Positions 34,434 to 42,577 of a DNA stretch of 48,443 nucleotides are shown piece after piece. Origin of the DNA: Flavobacteriaceae bacterium. Its GTDB lineage: Bacteria > Bacteroidota > Bacteroidia > Flavobacteriales > Flavobacteriaceae. The first letter of the stretch is position 1, and every line of letters begins with the position of its first letter. Under the pieces are notes generated by a model. The model saw only the letters and a program-made list of their open reading frames with translations. It did no database searches and was not told the origin of the DNA. Location of the stretch: the NCBI GenBank assembly GCA_017858055.1, contig JAFMCA010000017.1, forward strand, positions 1 through 48,443, in the 5' to 3' direction. The translations under genes and the position numbers were made by a program.

Positions 34434-35207
34434 ATGAATCGAGTACTTTCTTTAACACGTCTTACATCCTCCTGGTTTTTTGGAATGGTACTTTGTTTTC
34501 AATTTACCTCAGCACAACTAATGGAACTCGATTTTACCTCAGAAAAAAGGGAGGAGAGTAGTTTTAGAATTCACCTCCTCCGCTCTGGAATAATAGGGGT
34601 TAGCAGCTTAAAGCATTTTGATATCACCGCTGAATTATTAAAATTTAGATACGACACCCAAAACGGTATGTATTGGGGCTTGTCGATTTTCGGAACCCGT
34701 ACTCTTTGGAAAGGGAATAAAAATGAAGCACTCAATACTTTTGATTATTTGATGAATCCCCTTGGCGGAAACATTCATTGGAATCTCTTTTCTAAAATTC
34801 CACTCAAACGCACCCAAATACAAAATTCGAATGTTGGATTGAGTTTGGGGTCTAAGTGGATTCAGGGCCCTCCTTTACCCAATAATCAGAATACTAGTTT
34901 CTTAGACCACTACCTGCGTTTAGGGTGGGTACATCAGCGCTTGTTAGCTGAAGAGGCTTTAACAAACAGCAGTCTTTATCTCTGGGCTTTCCCTCACCTT
35001 CAAATTCATCAGTCCTCTGCAGAAAGCCGCCTCTTATTTTTTAATAATCAGATTGAACCACAGGCATTCGGTTACGGAATGGAAATTGGATTGGAATACA
35101 ATAGGCAATTGAAAGTGACCCTCCACGGTCAGCAACTCACCAATACAGACCCTCAAGGAGATTTCAATCGCTTTGTAGCCCGACTTGTAGTAGCCTATCA
35201 ATTTTAA
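34434..35207 (+). CDS. Predicted outer-membrane beta-barrel protein
   Basis: A 257-residue protein with a signal peptide (hydrophobic stretch FFGMVLCFQFTSAQ, cleaved near residue 27) and alternating hydrophobic/polar strands ending in a C-terminal Phe (LVVAYQF), the usual mark of an outer-membrane barrel. No specific family was recognised. It follows the Rieske-like lipoprotein gene by 15 bases and may function with it. Its stop overlaps the TonB receptor gene tail-to-tail. Confidence 0.6.
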   Translation: MNRVLSLTRLTSSWFFGMVLCFQFTSAQLMELDFTSEKREESSFRIHLLRSGIIGVSSLKHFDITAELLKFRYDTQNGMYWGLSIFGTRTLWKGNKNEALNTFDYLMNPLGGNIHWNLFSKIPLKRTQIQNSNVGLSLGSKWIQGPPLPNNQNTSFLDHYLRLGWVHQRLLAEEALTNSSLYLWAFPHLQIHQSSAESRLLFFNNQIEPQAFGYGMEIGLEYNRQLKVTLHGQQLTNTDPQGDFNRFVARLVVAYQF

Positions 35208-37420
35208 AAACGAACACTGATCCCAGTGAGAAAATGAATCCCCGCTTGGGGGTAATATCCCGCTCCTTCTATTGTTTTAACTTGCCCTGGATTGGAAAAA
35301 TCATCCTCATAAGTATAAAAATATCCGTTGGACACGTATTTTGAATCAAAAAGGTTATTGATGAGAAGTGACCATTGAACACGCTCTGGTCCATTTTTAG
35401 GTTCCCAAGTCCAAACCGCAGAAAGATCGGAAATAAAATAGGCCTCGAGTAAAGAGTTTTCTGAATCAATATTTCCCATGTATTGAGTCCCTACATATTT
35501 AGATAGTAGTCCAATTTGAAAACTCGATGACGGCGCATAAATAAATGCATTCCCAGCAATAAAATTTGGAGAAAAAGCCAAGTTGGTGTTTTCTAAGGGA
35601 ATCAATATGCCGTCTCGTTTAAAATAAAAATCGAGATTTTTATTCGTGCTTAAAGCGAAGTTTGGTTTCCATAACAGCTGATCGAGTAGTTGCCATTGTG
35701 CCTCTACCTCCAAACCAATACGCCTACTTTTACCTACGTTTTGCCTTATAGGAGCTCCGACAGCATCTATCGCCCCGGTTAAGACCAACTGATCTTTATA
35801 CTCCATCCAATATACATTCGCTTGAGCTTGAATTCCCTCTTTTTTAATCCGCCAACCCAACTCAAAATCATTTAGTTTTTCGGGTCGTGGACTTCCGTTT
35901 TCATAGTCGGTTCGATTGGGTTCACGTTGCGCTTTTGCATAAGAAAAATACAGCCTCTGAACTTCGTTATAGGAATAGGTAAATCCTGCCTTTGGATTAA
36001 AGAATAAAAACTGATCCGATACCGCAAAAACTGAAGGACCGGCAATTTGTCCCGAAACTTCATAATTTATACCTCTGACTTGAAGGTCAATAAAGGCATT
36101 CCAATTGGTATTCATTTTTTGTGAAAGTTTTACAAAAGCACTTCCCTCAGTTTTTATTCCTTGATTTTCATAAAAACGATGCTTGGGAGAGACTTCTCCA
36201 ATTTGTTGCCCCCACAGCAAAACTCCAAAATGATCTCCAACATAACGACTCGCCAATCCTCCAAAGTTTACTGTCGTCTGTTTATCTTGGTAATGTAACC
36301 CCAAAGTCAAAACATGATAGCGGTTATCTAACCACTTTTGAGTGCTGTTTTCGGTACTGTTTACTTTCGTCTCGTTTGGTATAAGTTGTAAATATTCATA
36401 GGACGTTTCCGAACCAAAACTAATGTTTTGGGAGTACCACAAGTCGTTATACTCCTCATAGAACCCTCTCCCATACGTAGAATTAAGTCCTATAGAAAAG
36501 TTCCATTGCCTATTGATTTTTTCGTTCCAGTGCCATTGAAAATGATCTTGAGTGTAATCGTCCACTTGGTTTTCATAAAAGCCATCAGGTGTCCCATTTG
36601 CATCAAAGATAGCTCCTGCTGGATTCGATCGTCGATCCGATGCTAAAGTAACTGCATCCAAGCCGTACCAGGATTGATAAGTGATTTCATGACCGCCAAA
36701 AAACAAGGTCTTGATCAAGGTATTTTCGTCTTGAAATGTCCCTTGAAAAAAGTATGACTTCAAATTAGAACTGGCTCTGTCCACATATCCGTCCGATTGT
36801 ATTTGTGATAAACGCCCAGTGAGTGTAAAATTATTTTTTAACAAGCCTGTAGAAAACTGTAAGCTGTTTTTACTTGAATTAAAACTCCCTACACTTGATG
36901 AAAACTCGGCAAAAGGGTCAAAGGTATTTGCCGAAGTTTGTAGATTCAAACTCGCACCAAAAGCCGCAGCACCGTTGGTGGAAGTTCCTACCCCTCGTTG
37001 TAATTGAATTTGATCTACCGAAGAGGCAAAGTCTGGAAGATTTACCCAAAAAGTGCCTTGGGATTCTGCATCATTATACGGAATTCCGTTTATCGTCACA
37101 TTGACCCGTGTAGCATCGCTCCCTCTCACACGAAGGCCCGTGTAACCAATTCCTGCACCCGCATCACTCGTCGTGACTACTGCAGGAAGGTAATTTAATA
37201 AGATGGGGATGTCTTGCCCTAAATTTCTGGGAGCAAGTTCTTGTTGACTGATGTTGGTAAAGGTAACTGGAGTGTCCAGATTGGCTAGAATTCCGATGAG
37301 TTGAACTTCCTCTAGGCTGATAAGAGGCAGAGAGTCCATTGGTTTTTCTGATCGCTCGCTTTGAGCCGTTCCTAAAAGTGTGTAAAGTACGGTAATGAGA
37401 AATAATCCATGTGTTTTCAT
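35204..37420 (-). CDS. TonB-dependent outer-membrane receptor under TPP riboswitch control (thiamine uptake)
   Basis: A receptor of 738 residues from the ATG at 37420 (the frame is open to a TTG at 37438). It has a signal peptide (MKTHGLFLITVLYTLLGTAQ), a plug domain (about 40-165) with the typical LRVRGSDATRVNVTINGIP, and a 22-strand barrel ending FLTGISVRF with terminal Phe. A TPP riboswitch lies directly upstream, so its cargo is very likely thiamine or a thiamine compound; family sequence alone would not say this. It is the last gene of the thiamine cluster on this strand. Confidence 0.93.
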   Translation of the reverse strand: MKTHGLFLITVLYTLLGTAQSERSEKPMDSLPLISLEEVQLIGILANLDTPVTFTNISQQELAPRNLGQDIPILLNYLPAVVTTSDAGAGIGYTGLRVRGSDATRVNVTINGIPYNDAESQGTFWVNLPDFASSVDQIQLQRGVGTSTNGAAAFGASLNLQTSANTFDPFAEFSSSVGSFNSSKNSLQFSTGLLKNNFTLTGRLSQIQSDGYVDRASSNLKSYFFQGTFQDENTLIKTLFFGGHEITYQSWYGLDAVTLASDRRSNPAGAIFDANGTPDGFYENQVDDYTQDHFQWHWNEKINRQWNFSIGLNSTYGRGFYEEYNDLWYSQNISFGSETSYEYLQLIPNETKVNSTENSTQKWLDNRYHVLTLGLHYQDKQTTVNFGGLASRYVGDHFGVLLWGQQIGEVSPKHRFYENQGIKTEGSAFVKLSQKMNTNWNAFIDLQVRGINYEVSGQIAGPSVFAVSDQFLFFNPKAGFTYSYNEVQRLYFSYAKAQREPNRTDYENGSPRPEKLNDFELGWRIKKEGIQAQANVYWMEYKDQLVLTGAIDAVGAPIRQNVGKSRRIGLEVEAQWQLLDQLLWKPNFALSTNKNLDFYFKRDGILIPLENTNLAFSPNFIAGNAFIYAPSSSFQIGLLSKYVGTQYMGNIDSENSLLEAYFISDLSAVWTWEPKNGPERVQWSLLINNLFDSKYVSNGYFYTYEDDFSNPGQVKTIEGAGYYPQAGIHFLTGISVRF

Positions 37421-37478
37421 TCGAATGTGTTGATTCAAATAAAAGGGGTGATTATTTTATTATGTTAAACTACGTGAT

Positions 37479-37553
37479 TCAATTTTCCCTTGGCAGCATT
37501 ACCTGCCCAGGTTCTGTGGGTATAATCTCAGCCTTTTCACGGCACCCCTTTGA
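37479..37553 (-). promoter_or_regulatory. TPP riboswitch (THI element)
   Basis: Read on the minus strand the element has GGGGTGCC, then GGCTGAGA, then TACCC, GAACCTG, GGTAATGCTGCCAAGGGAA in order, the conserved core of the thiamine pyrophosphate aptamer. P1 can close by TCAA/TTGA. It precedes the TonB receptor by about 60 bases and has its own -7 box upstream, so TPP can repress this gene alone without affecting the genes before it. A downstream sequence can pair with the 5' part of the aptamer (see findings). Confidence 0.95.
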
Positions 37554-37562
37554 GATGTTCGA

Positions 37563-37570
37563 CAAAGGTA
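37563..37570 (-). promoter_or_regulatory. -7 box of the TPP-regulated receptor transcript
   Basis: TACCTTTG on the minus strand, about 10 bases before the start of the riboswitch, in the 15-base stretch between the DUF4301 stop and the aptamer. It shows that the receptor has its own promoter within the cluster. Confidence 0.6.
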
Positions 37571-37584
37571 TGAAAACTTAAAAA

Positions 37585-39111
37585 CTAATCCCGAATTAAA
37601 TCTACTATTGTTTTTACAGGATGGAAGGTTTCCGAAGGAATTTCAATAAACAAGGTATTCCAGGCGGCCATACCTCCATTCCATAAGCCTGGCCACTCTA
37701 ATATTTTGATGGTAGCGCTGCCTTCCGTTTTTTCACTTACCATAAAGCGCTTATCGTCTCGAAAGTCGTAAAGAGAAAATTTATCCCCTCGGTGATTGGT
37801 AATGCCACAAACCATCATCACAGGATTAAAATGAGTGCTCTGATCAAGAGCAATCTGATGAGACTCTTTATCGGAGTTGAGTTCTACGCCTTCGATAATT
37901 TGAAGGCTTTTCCCTCTAGCGTCTTTTTTCCAAAAGGGACCTCCACCTTTTGCTCCTTCCATGGGTATCATTCCACAAATTCTCAAAGGTCTATAAAGGT
38001 AGTCGAAGAGAATTTGATGAGGCATTTTCCCTGAATTTTTCAATTCATAATTTGGATCAAAATGATTTTGAATAAATTCTATAATTTCCTCAAAATCCGC
38101 TTCGGATTTTAAACTTTCCAAATTCTTTAAATACTGAAACAGTTGATTTTGAATTAGAATTAATTGACCTCCCAAAATTCGCATCCATCGTTCTCCTTCG
38201 ACATTCTCTTCGCTTAATAAAATGTTATCGATATTTTTAATCCAAATGCAATCTGCATCCAACCGATTTAAGTTTTCTAGTAAGGCACCATGCCCCCCTT
38301 TTCTAAAAGCAATTTTTCCTTCATGATCTCTGATCCAGTTGTTTTGACTGTCCAAATAAGGCGTATCCGTTAAACGATGTTGATAGGAATATTCAATTTT
38401 GAATTTTTTATTTAGATCCTGAGTTCGTTTCGATCGAAAAGCTGCTTCTGCAGCTTCAAAAGCCGCTCTATTTTCTTTATCTATGGTCAGGTGAATGGGG
38501 AGTGCTTTGTATTGATCCCCTAATTCTACAGCTTCTATTAATTGAGCTTCAAAGGCAGTCCACTCCACCCCTTGTTCATCCACAAAAAAAGGAATCAACG
38601 CTTTGGGACGTTTAGGATAATCCAACCCGCTTTCCTTGATAACAAGTTCGATAAAAGCATCAAAAAAATCTGCTTCAGTAGCAATTGAGACCGAACCGTC
38701 TTGAATAATTTTAGCATATGCTGAAGTGTAAAAAGGAAGTTTTTTTAATTGCGTCAACGCCTTGTTCAGTACACGGCCTTCCTCAGCATTTAGATAAGCT
38801 TCAAGACTAAACCCTGAGGTTGATTTGGCTTTTTGATACGCAAAAAAAGGGGCGAACATCCGGCTGGCTGCCCCAGAAGCAGGTACAAACTTCATCCAAT
38901 TGCGACTCTCTAACGCTCTATAAAAGAGGTCTAAAGCAGTTTTTTCTTCTTCTAAACTTAATTTCTGTATGCCATTCCCCAAAGTAGCGGCCTCGATTTC
39001 TCTTTCGATCTCCGTCCCCCGAATTAAAAATTCGTATTGGCGCTGAATCAGTTCAATAGATCGGTTGCTTTTTTGTAACTGTTCAATATCGGCTTCAGTC
39101 AAGGTATTCAT
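37585..39111 (-). CDS. DUF4301 family protein, thiamine locus
   Basis: A 508-residue soluble protein of the DUF4301 family, with no signal peptide. Recognisable family phrases: NWMKFVPASGAASRMFAPF near residue 75, FRKGGHGALLENLNRL, DADCIWIKNIDN and GAKGGGPFWKKDARG. The FVPASGAASRMF and GGHGALLENLN segments look like nucleotide- or sugar-phosphate-binding loops, but this is only a visual impression. It overlaps the NadR-like kinase by 4 bases (ATGA), and its stop is just upstream of the riboswitch. Function unknown; the neighbourhood implies thiamine salvage or metabolism. Confidence 0.85.
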   Translation of the reverse strand: MNTLTEADIEQLQKSNRSIELIQRQYEFLIRGTEIEREIEAATLGNGIQKLSLEEEKTALDLFYRALESRNWMKFVPASGAASRMFAPFFAYQKAKSTSGFSLEAYLNAEEGRVLNKALTQLKKLPFYTSAYAKIIQDGSVSIATEADFFDAFIELVIKESGLDYPKRPKALIPFFVDEQGVEWTAFEAQLIEAVELGDQYKALPIHLTIDKENRAAFEAAEAAFRSKRTQDLNKKFKIEYSYQHRLTDTPYLDSQNNWIRDHEGKIAFRKGGHGALLENLNRLDADCIWIKNIDNILLSEENVEGERWMRILGGQLILIQNQLFQYLKNLESLKSEADFEEIIEFIQNHFDPNYELKNSGKMPHQILFDYLYRPLRICGMIPMEGAKGGGPFWKKDARGKSLQIIEGVELNSDKESHQIALDQSTHFNPVMMVCGITNHRGDKFSLYDFRDDKRFMVSEKTEGSATIKILEWPGLWNGGMAAWNTLFIEIPSETFHPVKTIVDLIRD

Positions 39112-39671
39112 CCCGAAATTATTTTTTTTAAAACAAAATTAGCTTGTTCCATTCGTGCTTTATGCGTGCCCTTTAGAACTGTAAAAGGGAGGTTGTTTTT
39201 TATCAAAAGTGCTTTAAATAACTTGAACATGTCTTCCCTATCGTTGGGTCGATCTCTCAAATCATCGGCTTGCCAAGGTACATCAATATGGGTTAAAAAA
39301 TAATGGTCGTATTGAAAAGTACGTGCATAGTTCAGAATTCTAGGGTCACAATATCCCTGGAAATGTGATTCGGACCAAACTTGGGTTACCAAAACATTGG
39401 TGTCGCAAAAAAGAAAATCCTTTGCGGTTGAAAGCGCTTTATTTTCTGCTTCCATTTGTCCTTTTACAATTTGCAATAGATCATCCTTTGAACAAACCTC
39501 GCCCGTAGTATCCCATTTTTTTTGAAGGTAGTCTCGTGCAAATTCGGGAACCCAAGCGGTATGATACGCTTCGGCTAAAGCTTTTGCAAGCGTTGTTTTA
39601 CCCGTAGATTCTGGCCCATAAATGACGATCCTCAGACAGTCTGACGGTTGCTGTTGTATACTTTCTTCCAT
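39108..39671 (-). CDS. NadR-like P-loop kinase, candidate thiamine kinase
   Basis: A 187-residue P-loop protein similar to the ribosylnicotinamide kinase domain of NadR. The Walker A motif is GPESTGKTTLAKALA (residues 19-33); family markers VPEFARDYLQ and FCDTNVLVTQVW follow, with DDLRDRPNDREDMF (lid region) later. The adenylyltransferase domain of NadR is absent. Its place in a thiamine cluster, next to a PnuC-type transporter, suggests it phosphorylates incoming thiamine (to the monophosphate ThiL uses) instead of nicotinamide riboside; this is inference. Its start overlaps the pnuC-like gene by 40 bases. Confidence 0.78.
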   Translation of the reverse strand: MEESIQQQPSDCLRIVIYGPESTGKTTLAKALAEAYHTAWVPEFARDYLQKKWDTTGEVCSKDDLLQIVKGQMEAENKALSTAKDFLFCDTNVLVTQVWSESHFQGYCDPRILNYARTFQYDHYFLTHIDVPWQADDLRDRPNDREDMFKLFKALLIKNNLPFTVLKGTHKARMEQANFVLKKIISG

Positions 39672-40264
39672 TCGATAAAACCAAAGATTGCAATAATCGT
39701 AAAGATAAGGTACTGAAAACTTGTCAAGGCAAGACCTTTATACAAATACAAAGGGATAGAAATGACATCCCCAACAATCCAAAAAATCCAGTGGGCAATT
39801 TTTCGCCTTGCCATTAACCACATCCCTACAAAAAATAACGCGGTAGTAAAGGTATCAACCGGGGCTGTCCAACTGTTCCACTTGCCAAGTAGCCCATAAA
39901 CACCTCCCACAAATAACATAGATAGTATAAATAAAAAAACACTCCATTTTTTTTCAGACCGATTCATTCTGTCTATTTGATGCAGTACAACACCTTCTTT
40001 TTGTTGGGTCCAAAAAATCCATCCGTAAATACTCATGATAAAATAGTAGGCGTTGATTAAAAAGTCCCCCATCAGTCCCGCTTTCAGGAGCAAATAAACA
40101 TAGATTGCTGTCGAAATCATTCCCGTGGGATAGACCTCTATTTTGTCTTTTTTTGCAAACCATACGCTTAACAAGCCCATCACTACTGCAATACCTTCTA
40201 AGCTGATGTCCGTGATAGAATACTCCTTATAAGGAGCAATAAAAAAATCAAAAATCGGGTTCAT
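39632..40264 (-). CDS. pnuT: PnuC/PnuT family vitamin transporter (probably thiamine)
   Basis: An integral membrane protein of 210 residues with about seven helices, belonging to the PnuC family of facilitators that import vitamin nucleosides by metabolic trapping. Matching phrases: GLLSVWFAKKDKIEVYPTGM and INAYYFIMSIYGWIFWT. The family includes PnuC (nicotinamide riboside) and PnuT (thiamine); a nearby TPP riboswitch and thiamine-binding protein favour PnuT. It overlaps the thiamine-binding gene by 17 bases and the kinase gene by 40 bases. Ligand assignment is from context. Confidence 0.82.
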   Translation of the reverse strand: MNPIFDFFIAPYKEYSITDISLEGIAVVMGLLSVWFAKKDKIEVYPTGMISTAIYVYLLLKAGLMGDFLINAYYFIMSIYGWIFWTQQKEGVVLHQIDRMNRSEKKWSVFLFILSMLFVGGVYGLLGKWNSWTAPVDTFTTALFFVGMWLMARRKIAHWIFWIVGDVISIPLYLYKGLALTSFQYLIFTIIAIFGFIEWKKVYNSNRQTV

Positions 40265-40508
40265 ACTGACTTCGGTCCCCTTTAACCAATTTTAGGTGTA
40301 ACATTACAGCGTCTTCTTCATTAAAAGTTTTTTTAATTAAAGGAACTAAAGAAGTCATCACAGCATCAAAATCTCCATAAAGCTGGGTGCTTAATGGGTT
40401 TTCAATAATGGTAAAGCCGGTATCTCTCAGGCTTTTTATAAAATTTTTTACCGTTGGAATGTAGGCTTCTTTTAAAGGGGTTAGAGTCAATTCTACAGAT
40501 ATTTTCAT
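40248..40508 (-). CDS. Small thiamine-binding protein (MTH1187/YkoF-like)
   Basis: An 86-residue protein of the thiamine-binding MTH1187/YkoF-like family (small ferredoxin-like fold). The pattern ISVELTLTPLKEAYIPTVKNF, STQLYGDFDAVM and a C-terminal strand fits. Some members bind thiamine or its pyrimidine part. No signal peptide. Translated 4 bases after the phosphopantetheinyl transferase stop and overlapping the transporter gene. Supports the thiamine identity of the locus. Confidence 0.75.
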   Translation of the reverse strand: MKISVELTLTPLKEAYIPTVKNFIKSLRDTGFTIIENPLSTQLYGDFDAVMTSLVPLIKKTFNEEDAVMLHLKLVKGDRSQYEPDF

Positions 40509-40512
40509 AAAC

Positions 40513-41139
40513 TTATTTATGGGTAGCTAGTGTTAAACAATAGTTTTCAAATTTTCTGAAATAAAGTTTGCAAGTTGTGGTCTTTTGGTCATCAAAGATT
40601 TCTCCGGTTCCTGTATTGATATCGCTTTGGAAAGGGTGAATACACAATTGTTTTCCAAAATGGATCCCTGGTTTTTTATAAAGTTTGTAGAGTGCTTCTT
40701 TCGCAGTCCAAATTTGCGTGAGATAAACGATAGGATCTATAGTCTTAGGGAAAGTAATTTCAGAATGGTGAAGAAATCGAGGACCAATTCGAATAATTTT
40801 ATCTTGATAGTATTCAATGTCTATCCCCACCTGGATAGGGGAGATCACTACCGCCGCTATATCTTGGGTATGGCTTATGGATATGTACCTCCCATCGGTT
40901 AAATAGGGAGCACCACTGGGGTCATACTGATGCGTTTCAGGACGAATCCCTAGGGATTTAAGCAATTGTCTAATGGCTAAATACCCTTTTCTGTGGATAC
41001 TGCTTTTACGTTGTGCTAGACGGTCTAATGCTTTTGTGGAAAGAGAAAGCCCCTCTGCTAAATCAGCCTCCGTTTCAGTAATGCTCCAGACGACCATTTC
41101 CGTTTGCTTTGCGACAGTTTCTCGATGGCATTCAGGCAT
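40513..41139 (-). CDS. 4'-phosphopantetheinyl transferase (Sfp type)
   Basis: A 208-residue enzyme that attaches the phosphopantetheine arm of CoA to carrier proteins. The catalytic motifs are QVGIDIEYYQD (Mg-binding Asp-Glu pair) and IWTAKEALYKLYKK; YISISHTQDIAAVVI precedes them, in the order typical of Sfp-type enzymes. Its carrier-protein partner is not in the window. It is the first gene of the minus-strand run into the thiamine genes. Its promoter faces that of ahcY. Confidence 0.88.
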   Translation of the reverse strand: MPECHRETVAKQTEMVVWSITETEADLAEGLSLSTKALDRLAQRKSSIHRKGYLAIRQLLKSLGIRPETHQYDPSGAPYLTDGRYISISHTQDIAAVVISPIQVGIDIEYYQDKIIRIGPRFLHHSEITFPKTIDPIVYLTQIWTAKEALYKLYKKPGIHFGKQLCIHPFQSDINTGTGEIFDDQKTTTCKLYFRKFENYCLTLATHK

Positions 41140-41169
41140 TTGTTATTGTATAGAAAGGTTGTACTTTTG
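41139..41169 (+). promoter_or_regulatory. Promoter of ahcY
   Basis: TTTG (41139-41142), a 19-base spacer, and TACTTTTG (41162-41169) match the full Bacteroidetes promoter. The -33 element overlaps the start codon of the divergent transferase gene. The leader is about 20 bases. Confidence 0.7.
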
Positions 41170-41179
41170 CTCCTCAAAA

Positions 41180-41187
41180 CAAAGGTA
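41180..41187 (-). promoter_or_regulatory. -7 box of the phosphopantetheinyl transferase-thiamine operon
   Basis: TACCTTTG on the minus strand, 40 bases upstream of the ATG at 41139. It faces the ahcY promoter and the two predicted start points nearly coincide. Confidence 0.5.
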
Positions 41188-41192
41188 CAACT

Positions 41193-42512
41193 ATGGACTC
41201 TAAAACAACAAAGTACATCCCTTATAAAGTAAAGGACATTTCTCAAGCTTCATGGGGTAGAAAAGAAATCAACTTAGCTGAAAAAGAAATGCCCGGTTTA
41301 ATGGCATTAAGAGAAGAATTTGGCCCCTCACAACCACTACAAGGGGCGCGAATTGCTGGCTGTCTGCACATGACCATCCAAACTGCCGTACTAATTGAAA
41401 CATTGGTAGCCTTAGGCGCTGAGGTTACTTGGAGTTCGTGTAATATATTTTCTACTCAAGACCATGCGGCTGCAGCTATTGCTGAAGCTGGAATTCCAGT
41501 ATATGCTTGGAAAGGAATGAATGAAGAAGAATTTGACTGGTGCATCGAACAGACTCTCTTTTTTGGAGAAGATCGCAAACCACTTAACATGATTTTAGAT
41601 GATGGTGGGGATTTAACCAATATGGTTTTTGACCGTTTTCCAGAGTTGATTAAAGAAATTCGTGGACTTTCAGAGGAAACCACTACTGGAGTTCACCGTT
41701 TGTATGAGCGAATGAAAAACGGCACCTTACCCATTCCTGCGATCAATGTAAACGACTCGGTGACGAAATCTAAATTTGACAACAAATACGGTTGCAGAGA
41801 AAGTGCTGTAGATGCTATTCGTAGAGCTACTGATGTAATGTTGGCTGGTAAACGTGTTGTGGTTTGTGGCTATGGTGATGTTGGAAAAGGTACGGCAGCT
41901 TCTTTTAGCGGAGCTGGAGCTATAGTAACCGTTACTGAAATTGATCCTATTTGTGCACTTCAAGCCGCAATGGATGGTTACGAGGTTAAAAAACTTTCTT
42001 CCGTTATCGCTAATGCAGACATTGTATGTACTGCTACAGGAAATAAAGACATCCTCAAAAAAGAAGACTTCCTTAAAATGAAGGATAAAGCTATTGTTTG
42101 TAACATTGGCCACTTTGACAATGAAATTGATATGGCATGGTTAAATAAAAATTATGGCCATACCAAATCAGAAATTAAACCACAAGTAGATCTATATACC
42201 TTGGAGGAGGAAAAACAAATTATTGTTCTCGCTGAAGGGCGTTTGGTCAACTTAGGATGCGCAACAGGTCATCCAAGTTTTGTTATGAGTAATTCGTTTA
42301 CTAACCAAACCTTAGCTCAACTGGAATTATGGCTACATACCGATCAGTATGAAAATAAGGTTTATATGCTTCCCAAGCACCTCGATGAAAAAGTAGCTGC
42401 TTTGCATTTAAGTCATCTCAGTGTGGAATTGGAAACACTTTCAGAAGATCAAGCGAACTACATTGGAGTTGAAGTAAAAGGCCCTTACAAGCCCGATTAT
42501 TATCGTTACTAA
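41193..42512 (+). CDS. ahcY: S-adenosylhomocysteine hydrolase
   Basis: A 439-residue NAD-dependent enzyme that splits S-adenosylhomocysteine to adenosine and homocysteine, keeping methylation going. Signatures include [20 protein letters not shown], the NAD-binding [27 protein letters not shown] and the C-terminal KPDYYRY with the conserved C-terminal Lys-x-x-x-Tyr-Arg-Tyr. Monocistronic, with its own promoter and a bidirectional terminator. Confidence 0.97.
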   Translation: MDSKTTKYIPYKVKDISQASWGRKEINLAEKEMPGLMALREEFGPSQPLQGARIAGCLHMTIQTAVLIETLVALGAEVTWSSCNIFSTQDHAAAAIAEAGIPVYAWKGMNEEEFDWCIEQTLFFGEDRKPLNMILDDGGDLTNMVFDRFPELIKEIRGLSEETTTGVHRLYERMKNGTLPIPAINVNDSVTKSKFDNKYGCRESAVDAIRRATDVMLAGKRVVVCGYGDVGKGTAASFSGAGAIVTVTEIDPICALQAAMDGYEVKKLSSVIANADIVCTATGNKDILKKEDFLKMKDKAIVCNIGHFDNEIDMAWLNKNYGHTKSEIKPQVDLYTLEEEKQIIVLAEGRLVNLGCATGHPSFVMSNSFTNQTLAQLELWLHTDQYENKVYMLPKHLDEKVAALHLSHLSVELETLSEDQANYIGVEVKGPYKPDYYRY

Positions 42513-42531
42513 AAACTGCGATTCAGTCATA

Positions 42532-42559
42532 AAAAAACCCCGCAAATGCGGGGTTTTTT
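42532..42559. terminator. Bidirectional terminator between ahcY and rpmA
   Basis: Stem CCCCGC/GCGGGG (42538-42543 with 42548-42553), AAAT loop, preceded by a run of seven A and followed by a run of six T, so it can stop transcription from both ahcY (plus) and the rplU-rpmA unit (minus). Confidence 0.92.
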
Positions 42560-42577
42560 ATTTCAATATTTATCCGA

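Noticed and set aside
41727-42113. 128-codon minus-strand open frame opposite ahcY
   Set aside because: Lies entirely inside a strongly conserved gene; the translation (rich in S, N, F, I) has no family resemblance. Antisense shadow.
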